Source: Rhizobiales bacterium UBA697 (GTDB taxonomy: Bacteria; Pseudomonadota; Alphaproteobacteria; Rhizobiales; Ancalomicrobiaceae). Taken from it: a stretch of DNA of 6,636 nucleotides. How positions within the stretch are numbered: the stretch's first letter is position 1; each line of letters begins with the position of its first letter. Below, piece by piece: positions 1 through 5,555 of the stretch. The DNA is taken from NCBI GenBank assembly GCA_002298965.1, contig DBMN01000341.1, forward strand, positions 1 through 6,636, in the 5' to 3' direction. The notes beneath the pieces are model-generated. The model had not been told where the DNA came from. It did no database searches and saw nothing but the letters and a program-made list of their open reading frames with translations. The position numbers and the translations under genes are program-made.

Positions 1-1060
1 GCGTCGGCGCCGGGACGGGCAGGGCGACCGGCGCGGCCGAGGCCGGCGGGATCGAGGCGGTGGCGATCGGATCGGCCGCGACGTAGTCGTCGGCGCCGAA
101 GTCGTCCGAGGCGTCGGCCGACTTGCCGAGCCGCAGCACCGACGACACCTTGGCGCCGGCCGAGGCCGAGCCGATGTGGCGGGCCAGCAGCGACGCCATG
201 TGGTCGTCGCGCTCGCGGCCCGACGAACCGCCGAGCACGGAGGCGACGAGATGGCGGCCGTCGCGGCGGATCGACGAGACGAGGTTGAAGCCCGAGGCCT
301 GGGTGTAGCCGGTCTTGATGCCGTCGACGCCTTCGACGCGGCCGAGCAGGCGATTGTGGTTGCCGATCACCTCGCCGCCCCAGGCGAAGGAACGCGTGTT
401 GAAATATCGATAGTAGACCGGGAACCGCTCCTGCAGCGCGCGGCCGAGCGTGACCATGTCCTTGGCGGTGGTCCACTGGTCGCCGTTGGGCAGGCCGGAG
501 GCGTTGAGGAAGGTGGTGCGGCTCATGCCGATGCGACGCGCGGTCGCGGTCATGCGCTTGGCGAAGGCCTGTTCGGAACCGGCGACGTTCTCGGCGATGG
601 TCACGGCGACGTCGTTGGCCGACCGGGTGACGAGCGCGCGGATGGCGTCTTCGGCGGAAATGGTCTGGCCCGGGCGGATGCCGAGTTTGGAGGGCGACTG
701 CGCCGCCGCCTTGGCCGAGGCGGTGAAGCGCGAACCGAGCGTGAAACGGCGGCGCTCGAGGTCCTCGAACAGGACGTAGAGCGTCATCATCTTGGTCAGC
801 GAGGCCGGGTGGCGCAGCTCGTTCTCGTTCTTGGCGTAGAGAACGCGGCCGGTCTTGTCGTCGATCACGAAGGCCGCGTAACGCGGCGACGAGGTGATGC
901 CGCCGTCGTCGCGCGCCGAGCGGGAGACGTGATGGCTCTGATGCGGATGGCGGATCTTCCGCTTCGCTTCGGCGGATCCGACCGTCACCAGACACAGGGC
1001 CATGCCGACCAGGAGCGCCTTGCCCAGGCGCGCCGGCTCGAAGATACGCGGATACTGCAC
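1..1060 (-). CDS. D-alanyl-D-alanine carboxypeptidase (peptidase S11, penicillin-binding protein family), 3' end outside window
   Basis: This gene reads leftward from a GTG at 1060; 353 codons are visible and no stop is reached, so the C-terminus is missing. Residues about 12-32 form a signal peptide (basic start, hydrophobic core around ALLVGMALCLVTVG, cleavage site after AEA), so the enzyme acts in the periplasm. All three serine-acyl-enzyme motifs are present: SLTK (S87 nucleophile, K90), SAN (147-149) and KTG (249-251). By family knowledge it removes the terminal D-Ala from peptidoglycan pentapeptides and binds beta-lactams. After about residue 300 the chain becomes Ala/Pro/Asp-rich (for example PIATASIPPASAAPVALP), which looks like a linker; in related alphaproteobacterial proteins a C-terminal domain such as SPOR can follow, but none is visible here. 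I chose the GTG because GAGGAA lies 7 bases upstream and it preserves the full signal peptide; the first in-frame ATG, codon 20, would cut into it. The phasin gene is divergent. Confidence 0.93.
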   Translation of the reverse strand, partial: MQYPRIFEPARLGKALLVGMALCLVTVGSAEAKRKIRHPHQSHHVSRSARDDGGITSSPRYAAFVIDDKTGRVLYAKNENELRHPASLTKMMTLYVLFEDLERRRFTLGSRFTASAKAAAQSPSKLGIRPGQTISAEDAIRALVTRSANDVAVTIAENVAGSEQAFAKRMTATARRIGMSRTTFLNASGLPNGDQWTTAKDMVTLGRALQERFPVYYRYFNTRSFAWGGEVIGNHNRLLGRVEGVDGIKTGYTQASGFNLVSSIRRDGRHLVASVLGGSSGRERDDHMASLLARHIGSASAGAKVSSVLRLGKSADASDDFGADDYVAADPIATASIPPASAAPVALPVPAPT

Positions 1061-1067
1061 TGTTCCA

Positions 1068-1073
1068 TTCCTC
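1068..1073 (-). promoter_or_regulatory. Ribosome binding site deciding the GTG start of the D,D-carboxypeptidase
   Basis: On the minus strand GAGGAA (1073 to 1068) lies 7 bases before the GTG at 1060. An ATG at 1066-1064 overlaps this region in another frame and does not give the carboxypeptidase, so this site supports the GTG as the true start. Confidence 0.6.
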
Positions 1074-1266
1074 GAAGCCGCAGTCCGCCTTCTGGCGGAC
1101 GCCGTTCGATCGGAAGGTCTGCCCGTTCGCACGACCCGCGAGGGTCGGCCGCGCGCCTCCGATACGCCGGAAACGCGACGGCGAGCGTGATCTCCCGTCC
1201 ACAGTCTCCAAGATGCCGCCGTCGAGGTTGATGATCGGTAAACCGGCGAGGCCGAATTACGTATTG

Positions 1267-1277
1267 TTGCGGCGCAA
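1267..1277. promoter_or_regulatory. Operator-like palindrome, site 1 (TTGC-GGC-GCAA)
   Basis: A perfect TTGC-N3-GCAA inverted repeat lies just upstream of the -35 element of the phasin promoter. It is the first of three related sites whose centres are 22 and 23 bases apart. Phasin genes in alphaproteobacteria are commonly repressed by PhaR/AniA, which binds TGC/GCA-type palindromic DNA, so PhaR is the leading candidate; that assignment is inferred. Confidence 0.55.
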
Positions 1278-1284
1278 AAGGAAA

Positions 1285-1313
1285 TTGACCGCAGCGCAAA
1301 ATGTAGGCATATT
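1285..1313 (+). promoter_or_regulatory. Sigma70-type promoter of the phasin gene
   Basis: TTGACC (1285-1290, five of six to the TTGACA consensus) is followed after 17 bases by CATATT (1308-1313, four of six to TATAAT). The expected start near 1320 would give a leader of about 80 bases before the phasin ATG. The stretch is AT-rich for this genome. The promoter is interleaved with the three operator-like palindromes. Confidence 0.55.
1289..1299. promoter_or_regulatory. Operator-like palindrome, site 2, degenerate (CCGC-AGC-GCAA)
   Basis: This copy keeps a perfect GCAA right half, but its left half is CCGC instead of TTGC. It is centred 22 bases after site 1 and 23 before site 3, and overlaps the end of the -35 hexamer and the promoter spacer. 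On its own it would be unremarkable; its position midway between two perfect sites is the reason to list it. Confidence 0.35.
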
Positions 1314-1322
1314 GCACCGCAA
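1312..1322. promoter_or_regulatory. Operator-like palindrome, site 3 (TTGC-ACC-GCAA)
   Basis: This is a second perfect TTGC-N3-GCAA inverted repeat. It overlaps the last bases of the proposed -10 element and the expected transcription start of the phasin gene. A protein bound here would block RNA polymerase, so the geometry suggests repression. Confidence 0.55.
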
Positions 1323-1389
1323 CATCGGCGATCGGCTCCGACCGTCGGCGATGCCGCGAACGGGATGGCCGAACGCGGAACGATCCATT

Positions 1390-1395
1390 GGAGGA
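1390..1395 (+). promoter_or_regulatory. Ribosome binding site of the phasin gene
   Basis: GGAGGA lies 7 bases before the ATG at 1403. This decides the start: an in-frame TTG at 1388 overlaps the Shine-Dalgarno itself and has no site of its own. Confidence 0.75.
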
Positions 1396-1402
1396 ATGCT
1401 CG

Positions 1403-1726
1403 ATGACGTCCGTCGAAGATCTGCAGAAGCTCGCCAAGGAAAACGCCGAGAACGCCCAGAAGGCTTTCGGCACCCTCTCCAAGGGTCTCCAGACCATCGC
1501 CACCGAGATGGCCGACTACTCGAAGAAGTCCTTCGAGGAAGGCTCCGCCCTGCTCGAGCAGCTCTCCGGCGCGAAGAGCCTCGACAAGGTCGTCGAGATC
1601 CAGTCGGACTACGCCAAGAAGGTCTACGAGGGCCTCGTCGCCCAGTCGACCAAGATCGGCGAGCTCTACACCGACATCGCCAAGGACATCGCCAAGCCCT
1701 TCGAGAACTTCATCCCGAAGAAGTGA
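1403..1726 (+). CDS. Phasin family protein (Phasin_2 type), polyhydroxyalkanoate granule-associated
   Basis: This encodes 107 residues, close to the usual size of small Phasin_2-type proteins. The product is almost entirely predicted amphipathic helix, has no Cys or Trp, no signal peptide and no membrane segment, and is rich in Lys, Glu and Ala. The segment around residues 58-76 (KSLDKVVEIQSDYAKKVYE) is the hallmark of the family, followed by a short tail ending FENFIPKK. Phasins coat the surface of cytoplasmic polyhydroxybutyrate granules and control granule size and number; that role is family knowledge. The gene is monocistronic: it has its own promoter with three palindromes, a strong ribosome site and a terminator 40 bases after the stop. 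Neighbouring clpS-clpA have a separate promoter, so I infer no direct link beyond shared synteny. Some proteins annotated as phasins in this group have other granule- or membrane-linked roles. Confidence 0.9.
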   Translation: MTSVEDLQKLAKENAENAQKAFGTLSKGLQTIATEMADYSKKSFEEGSALLEQLSGAKSLDKVVEIQSDYAKKVYEGLVAQSTKIGELYTDIAKDIAKPFENFIPKK

Positions 1727-1763
1727 TCGTCGAGGGCTCTCGCTCTCCGATCCAGCGATCAGA

Positions 1764-1792
1764 GGTCCGGCCGGCGACGGCCGGGCCTTTTT
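1764..1792 (+). terminator. Intrinsic terminator after the phasin gene
   Basis: A 9-base-pair stem (GGTCCGGCC with GGCCGGGCC, one G-U pair) closes a six-base loop GGCGAC and is followed directly by TTTTT. It starts 38 bases after the phasin stop and isolates the gene from clpS. Confidence 0.88.
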
Positions 1793-1883
1793 CGTGTCCG
1801 CACGCGCCCGGGCGAGGGCATCGCGGCACGGAGGATGCATGGCTTTTCTCGCCCCGATCGGGGGGGACGTCGACGGCGGGCCG

Positions 1884-1911
1884 TTGCGAGTGCGCGGCGA
1901 TGCCCTACAAT
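1884..1911 (+). promoter_or_regulatory. Probable sigma70-type promoter of clpS-clpA
   Basis: TTGCGA (1884-1889) and TACAAT (1906-1911, five of six to TATAAT) are separated by 16 bases. The start would be near 1918, giving a leader of about 147 bases before clpS. The -35 matches only four of six, so this is a moderate call. No clear heat-shock (sigma32) promoter was seen. The rest of the 1793-2064 spacer holds only a short CCCCGATCGGGG palindrome (1852-1863). Confidence 0.45.
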
Positions 1912-2064
1912 GTCGGTGATGTCATCCCCATCTGTACCGGAGCCGCGTCTCCGGGAGGGGCGGCGTTTCAGGACGTCTCACCGGCCTTCGGGCCACGTTC
2001 AACCCCTGCCGTATCCGCTCCGGACGAGCGTTCGACGGCGAAGCGATGCGTGTCGAAGAAGATC

Positions 2065-2394
2065 ATGGCACAGGACCCCCGTCACCCCGGCGAAGACGAT
2101 CCCGATCTCGGCGTGGTGACGAAGACGCGACCGAAGGTGAAGCGGCCGAGCATGTACCGCGTGCTGCTGCTGAACGACGACTACACGCCGATGGAATTCG
2201 TCGTGGCGGTCCTCGAGCGCTTCTTCTCCAAGGGCCGTGAAGAGGCGACCCGCATCATGCTGCACGTCCACCACCACGGTGTGGGGGAATGCGGCGTCTT
2301 CACCTACGAGGTGGCCGAGACCAAGGTCACCCAGGTGATGGACTTCGCCCGGAAGAACCAGCATCCGTTGCAGTGCGTCATGGAAAAGCAGTGA
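2065..2394 (+). CDS. clpS: ATP-dependent Clp protease adaptor protein ClpS
   Basis: This encodes 109 residues, the normal length for ClpS. A charged, flexible N-terminal arm (about 1-28) precedes the alpha/beta core. The signature LLNDDYTPMEFVVAVLERFF lies at residues 34-53; N37, D38 and D39 with T41-P42-M43 match the N-degron pocket of E. coli ClpS, as do M65, V68 and H69 in the MLHVHHHG segment. YEVAETKV (81-88) matches the strand that docks on the ClpA N-domain. ClpS binds proteins bearing N-terminal Leu, Phe, Tyr or Trp and hands them to ClpA for degradation by ClpP in the cytoplasm. The ATG at 2065 is chosen because AAGAAG precedes it and the product has typical length; an in-frame GTG at 2050 would add only five residues. 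clpA follows after 10 bases, so the two are co-transcribed. Its closeness to clpA fits the ClpS1-type paralogue of alphaproteobacteria. Confidence 0.96.
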   Translation: MAQDPRHPGEDDPDLGVVTKTRPKVKRPSMYRVLLLNDDYTPMEFVVAVLERFFSKGREEATRIMLHVHHHGVGECGVFTYEVAETKVTQVMDFARKNQHPLQCVMEKQ

Positions 2395-2407
2395 GGTTCC
2401 CCACGTG
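2391..2407 (+). promoter_or_regulatory. clpS stop / clpA ribosome site overlap and GTG start
   Basis: The only Shine-Dalgarno-like bases for clpA, TGAGG (2392-2396), include the clpS stop codon itself, and the GTG start is 8 bases further on. A ribosome finishing clpS would be placed to start clpA, so translational coupling is likely. The site is modest compared with the internal one at 2878. Confidence 0.5.
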
Positions 2408-4858
2408 CCGTCCTTCTCGCGCAGCCTGGAAAAGGCCCTTCACAACGCCCTCCATCTCGCCAACGAACGCCATCACGAATACGCCACGCTCGAGCACCTG
2501 CTGCTGTCGCTGATCGAGGACCAGGACGCCGGCGCCGTCATGCGCGCCTGCAACGTCGATCTCGACGTCCTGAAGCGCAACCTCGTCGAATATCTCGACA
2601 CCGAGCTCGACAATCTCGTCACCGACGGCGACGACGAGGCCAAGCCCACGGCCGGCTTCCAGCGCGTCATCCAGCGCGCGGTGATCCACGTCCAGTCCTC
2701 CGGTCGCGAGGAAGTGACCGGCGCCAACGTGCTCGTCGCCATCTTCGCCGAACGCGAGAGCCATGCGGCCTATTTCCTGCAAGAGCAGGACATGACCCGC
2801 TACGACGCGGTCAACTACATCAGCCACGGCATCGCCAAGCGGGCCGGCATGTCGGAGGCGAAGCCTCCTCGCGGAGCGGAGGAAGACATGTCGACCACCG
2901 AAAATGCCGCGGAGACCAAGAAGAAGACCGACGCCCTCGAGGCCTATTGCGTCAACCTCAACGAGAAGGCCAAGAAGGGCAAGATCGACCCGCTGATCGG
3001 GCGCGATGCCGAGATTTCGCGCACCATCCAGGTGCTCTGCCGCCGTTCCAAGAACAATCCGCTCTATGTCGGTGATCCCGGCGTCGGCAAGACGGCGATC
3101 GCCGAAGGCCTCGCTCGTCGCATCGTCGAGGGCAACGTCCCCGCCGTGCTGCTCGGCGCCACCGTCTTCGCCCTCGACATGGGCGCGCTGCTCGCCGGCA
3201 CACGCTATCGCGGCGACTTCGAGGAGCGGCTGAAGCAGGTCGTCAAGGAGATCGAGGACTATCCCGGCGCCATCATGTTCATCGACGAGATCCACACGGT
3301 GATCGGCGCCGGTGCGACCTCGGGCGGCGCGATGGATGCCTCCAATCTGCTCAAGCCTGCCCTTTCCTCGGGCACCGTGCGCTGCATCGGCTCGACCACC
3401 TACAAGGAGTTCCGTCAGTTCTTCGAGAAGGATCGGGCGCTCGTCCGCCGCTTCCAGAAGATCGACGTCAACGAGCCGACCGTCCCCGACGCGATCGAGA
3501 TCCTCAAGGGGCTGAAGCCCTATTTCGAGGAGCATCACCACGTCCGCTACACCAACGACGCCGTCAAGGCGGCGGTGGAACTGGCGGCGCGCTACATCTC
3601 CGACCGCAAGCTGCCCGACAAGGCGATCGACGTGATCGACGAGAGCGGCGCGGCGCAGATGCTGGTGCCGGAGAACAAGCGGCGCAAGGTGATCGGCGTC
3701 AAGGAGATCGAAGAGACCATCGCCACCATGGCGCGGATCCCGCCGAAGTCGGTCTCCAAGGACGATGCCGAGGTGCTCGCCCATCTCGACGCCAACCTGA
3801 AGCGCGTCGTCTACGGCCAGGACAAGGCGATCGAGGCGCTGGCCTCCGCCATCAAGCTCGCCCGTGCCGGCCTGCGCGAACCGGAGAAGCCGATCGGCTC
3901 CTACCTCTTCGCGGGTCCGACCGGCGTCGGCAAGACCGAGGTCGCCAAGCAGCTCGCCACGCTGCTCGGCGTCGAGATGCTGCGCTTCGACATGTCGGAA
4001 TACATGGAGCGCCACACGGTCAGTCGCCTCATCGGCGCGCCTCCCGGCTACGTCGGCTTCGACCAGGGCGGCCTGCTGACCGACGGCGTCGACCAGCATC
4101 CCCACTGCGTCCTGCTTCTCGACGAGATCGAGAAGGCCCATCCGGACCTCTTCAACATCCTGCTGCAGGTCATGGACCACGGCAGCCTGACCGACCACAA
4201 CGGCAAGAAGGTCGATTTCCGCAACGTCATTCTGATCATGACGACCAATGCGGGTGCCGCCGATCTCGCCCGTGCGCCGATCGGCTTCAACCGGGTCGAG
4301 CGCAAGGGCGACGACACCGAGGCGATCAACCGCCTCTTCACGCCGGAGTTCCGCAACCGTCTCGACGCGGTGGTGACCTTCCAGAACCTGCCGATGGAGG
4401 TGATCCGTCAGGTCGTCTCCAAGTTCGTGATGCAGCTCGAGGCGCAACTCGCCGACCGCAACGTCACGTTCGAGCTCGACCAGGCATCGACCGACTGGCT
4501 CGCCACCCACGGCTACGACCGCCAGATGGGTGCCCGTCCGCTCGGCCGCGTCATCCAGGAGCACATCAAGAAGCCGCTCGCCGACGAAGTCCTCTTCGGC
4601 AAGCTGAAGCGCGGCGGCGTGGTCAAGGTGACCGTCGGCCCCGGCGAGGACGGCAAGGACGAGCTGAAGCTCGAGGCGATCCCGGCGGTGACCGCGGTGG
4701 CCGCTCCGGCGCCCGAGCCCGAGGTCAAGGCCGGCCGTAAGACCGCCAAGGCGGCCGCGTCCAAGCCGGCCGCCGCCAAGGCCCGCAAGCCGAAGACCGG
4801 CCTGCCGGTCCCCGCCAAGACCCGCGCGGTGGTCAAGAAGGAACCGACCCGGCACTGA
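2405..4858 (+). CDS. clpA: ATP-dependent Clp protease ATP-binding subunit ClpA
   Basis: This encodes 817 residues with a GTG start; the opening MPSFSRSLEKALHNAL is the conserved ClpA N-terminus. Order: Clp N-domain that binds ClpS (about 1-145), charged linker (148-178), AAA+ domain D1 with Walker A GDPGVGKT (223-230), pore loop GTRYRG (265-270) and Walker B MFIDEI (291-296), then D2 with Walker A GPTGVGKT (504-511), pore loop GYVG (548-551), Walker B LLLDEI (570-575), the ClpP-docking tripeptide IGF (626-628), PEFRNRLD (647-654) and sensor-2 GARP (709-712). All catalytic residues are intact. As a hexamer it unfolds substrates with ATP and threads them into ClpP; with ClpS it performs the N-end rule. 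E. coli ClpA has 758 residues; the extra length is mainly a Lys/Ala/Pro-rich tail from about residue 760. A strong internal ribosome site precedes M162. A terminator follows 24 bases after the stop. Confidence 0.97.
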   Translation: MPSFSRSLEKALHNALHLANERHHEYATLEHLLLSLIEDQDAGAVMRACNVDLDVLKRNLVEYLDTELDNLVTDGDDEAKPTAGFQRVIQRAVIHVQSSGREEVTGANVLVAIFAERESHAAYFLQEQDMTRYDAVNYISHGIAKRAGMSEAKPPRGAEEDMSTTENAAETKKKTDALEAYCVNLNEKAKKGKIDPLIGRDAEISRTIQVLCRRSKNNPLYVGDPGVGKTAIAEGLARRIVEGNVPAVLLGATVFALDMGALLAGTRYRGDFEERLKQVVKEIEDYPGAIMFIDEIHTVIGAGATSGGAMDASNLLKPALSSGTVRCIGSTTYKEFRQFFEKDRALVRRFQKIDVNEPTVPDAIEILKGLKPYFEEHHHVRYTNDAVKAAVELAARYISDRKLPDKAIDVIDESGAAQMLVPENKRRKVIGVKEIEETIATMARIPPKSVSKDDAEVLAHLDANLKRVVYGQDKAIEALASAIKLARAGLREPEKPIGSYLFAGPTGVGKTEVAKQLATLLGVEMLRFDMSEYMERHTVSRLIGAPPGYVGFDQGGLLTDGVDQHPHCVLLLDEIEKAHPDLFNILLQVMDHGSLTDHNGKKVDFRNVILIMTTNAGAADLARAPIGFNRVERKGDDTEAINRLFTPEFRNRLDAVVTFQNLPMEVIRQVVSKFVMQLEAQLADRNVTFELDQASTDWLATHGYDRQMGARPLGRVIQEHIKKPLADEVLFGKLKRGGVVKVTVGPGEDGKDELKLEAIPAVTAVAAPAPEPEVKAGRKTAKAAASKPAAAKARKPKTGLPVPAKTRAVVKKEPTRH
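2878..2890 (+). promoter_or_regulatory. Possible internal translation start within clpA (codon 162)
   Basis: GGAGGAAG (2878-2885) precedes an in-frame ATG at 2888 (M162), with 5 bases between GGAGG and the ATG. It is a better ribosome site than that of the annotated GTG start. The ATG lies in the linker between the N-domain and D1, so the product would be a ClpA of 656 residues lacking the N-domain. A small hairpin GGAGGC-GAA-GCCTCC (2854-2868) lies just upstream. E. coli clpA is known to have an internal start at Met169 at the equivalent place. Whether it is used here is inference. Confidence 0.5.
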
Positions 4859-4881
4859 TCCGGCGTCGCGACGAACGAACG

Positions 4882-4907
4882 ACGGCCCGCCCCACGGCGG
4901 GCCGTTT
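4882..4907 (+). terminator. Intrinsic terminator after clpA
   Basis: A perfect 10-base-pair stem (ACGGCCCGCC with GGCGGGCCGT) closes a CCAC loop and runs into TT then GCATTT. The T-run is short and interrupted but the stem is very strong. It ends the clpS-clpA operon. Confidence 0.8.
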
Positions 4908-5108
4908 GCATTTCTGCGGTGGGGCGGGCGATGCGGTCGGGGAGGGCGATTGCGGTCGGAGCGGCCGTTGGTCCGAAAGGCGCCGCACATCTGCTCGACC
5001 CGCCGCCTCCACCGATGAGCGAGCATGGGCCCACGGCGGGGCGGGTCTGTCCTTCTCTCCTCGCGGGGCGTTTGCGGAACGCCACAGAGGCTCGGGTCGA
5101 CGCCTGAA

Positions 5109-5224
5109 CGATGCTTCGAGACGCGCCAGCGGCGTTCCTCGGGACGAGGCGCTGGAGATTTCCTCAGCAAGAACAAGCGCCTCATGCTGAGGAGGCGTTC
5201 GAAGAACGCCGTCTCGAAGCATCG
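5109..5224. repeat. Multi-hairpin palindromic intergenic element (116 bases)
   Basis: The outer arms are a perfect 15-base inverted repeat, CGATGCTTCGAGACG (5109-5123) and its complement (5210-5224). Three hairpins lie inside: CCAGCG...CCTCG-GGA-CGAGG-CGCTGG (5126-5155, with a small internal bulge), CCTCAGCA with TGCTGAGG (5162-5169 and 5185-5192), and GGCGTTC-GAA-GAACGCC (5194-5210). The whole could fold as a multi-branched cruciform or RNA. Short palindromic repeats built on TTCGAGACG and CCTCA-GCTGAGG words are, to my knowledge, common between genes in Rhizobiales; I take this as one copy of such a family. No transposase is present. Confidence 0.75.
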
Positions 5225-5307
5225 CGCAGGGCGCCGATCCTCCGCCCCCGTCCTTGCCCGTCGCCGCCACCCCATGTGCTCGCACGACCCTGCGGTCGGC
5301 ACCTCTT

Positions 5308-5356
5308 CCTTCTCCCCTCGCGGGAGAAGGTGGCCCGCAGGGCCGGATGAGGGGGG
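5308..5356. repeat. RIME-like intergenic palindromic repeat
   Basis: Two adjacent hairpins form the element: CCTTCTCCC-CTCGC-GGGAGAAGG (5308-5330), then GGCCC-GCA-GGGCC (5332-5344), then GGATGAGGGG. This word order, CTTCTCCC / GGGAGAAGG / GGCC / GGATGAGG, is that of the widespread intergenic repeat known in rhizobia as RIME (Rhizobium-specific intergenic mosaic element) and seen in other proteobacteria. The assignment rests on recognition of the words, not on alignment. Confidence 0.7.
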
Positions 5357-5387
5357 ACTTCGACCGGGCGAGGCGCTCCCCAACGTT

Positions 5388-5457
5388 CGAGGCCTCCGCC
5401 CGCTCGACGCCGCGTGTCCCCGGAGCCTCGTTGTTCCGACTACGCTCGCGGCGTCGA
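5388..5457. repeat. Interleaved inverted repeats (pseudoknot-like arrangement)
   Basis: Arm A (CGAGGCCTCCG, 5388-5398) pairs with CGGAGCCTCG (5421-5430) leaving one bulged C. Arm B (TCGACGCCGCG, 5404-5414) pairs perfectly over 11 bases with CGCGGCGTCGA (5447-5457). The order A-B-A'-B' is interleaved, so both cannot form as simple nested hairpins. It may be a mosaic of two repeat fragments or an RNA pseudoknot; I cannot decide. Confidence 0.5.
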
Positions 5458-5487
5458 TCGGCCGCACTTGACGATGTTCATGATTTG

Positions 5488-5509
5488 TTCGATGCTGAGG
5501 GGCATCGAA
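5488..5509. repeat. Perfect hairpin TTCGATGC-TGAGGG-GCATCGAA
   Basis: An 8-base-pair perfect stem with a six-base loop stands in the clpA-VOC spacer. No T-tract follows on either side, so it does not look like an intrinsic terminator. Its words (TTCGATGC, GCTGAGG) resemble those of the 116-base element upstream, so it may be a truncated relative. Confidence 0.5.
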
Positions 5510-5555
5510 GAAGCGATGTTCGGAGGTAGCGGTTCGCAGGAGGTGGTCGTCATCT

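Larger units (their letters stand above)
1061..1402. other. Divergent intergenic region between carboxypeptidase and phasin genes
   Basis: These 342 bases separate two divergent genes. The right half (1260-1325) is noticeably AT-richer than its surroundings and holds the phasin promoter and palindromes listed separately. The left half holds small hairpins: GTCCGCC-TTCT-GGCGGAC (1083-1100), which would sit in the carboxypeptidase mRNA leader about 22 bases before its start, and CGACCC-GCGA-GGGTCG (1132-1147). I see no convincing promoter for the leftward gene and no credible small protein. Confidence 0.6.

Noticed and set aside
176..1231. A 351-codon plus-strand open frame opposite the carboxypeptidase
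   Set aside because: The minus strand encodes a protein with all S11 catalytic motifs and a signal peptide; the plus frame is Gly/Arg/Ala shadow sequence without a ribosome site or domain.
1181..1300. Promoter for the leftward carboxypeptidase gene
   Set aside because: I scanned the minus strand and found no -35/-10 pair with acceptable match and spacing, so none is annotated.
1388..1402. TTG start that would add five residues to the phasin
   Set aside because: The TTG overlaps the GGAGGA ribosome site, which is ideally spaced for the ATG at 1403.
985..1503. A minus-strand frame with an ATG overlapping the carboxypeptidase start and the phasin
   Set aside because: It crosses the phasin in antisense and runs in the wrong frame of the carboxypeptidase; its ATG at 1066 merely lies next to the ribosome site of the true GTG.
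1213..2064. Long in-frame extension upstream of clpS
   Set aside because: The open frame reaches back to 1213 through the phasin gene and its terminator, which cannot be part of ClpS; ClpS has normal length from the ATG at 2065.
1793..2064. Heat-shock (sigma32-type) promoter before clpS
   Set aside because: No CTTG-type -35 with a matching CYTATNT-type -10 was found; only the sigma70-like TTGCGA/TACAAT pair is plausible.
4833..5529. Several 60-150 codon open frames in the spacer after clpA on both strands
   Set aside because: They span palindromic repeats, are rich in Arg, Ser and Pro, lack ribosome sites and overlap each other on both strands.
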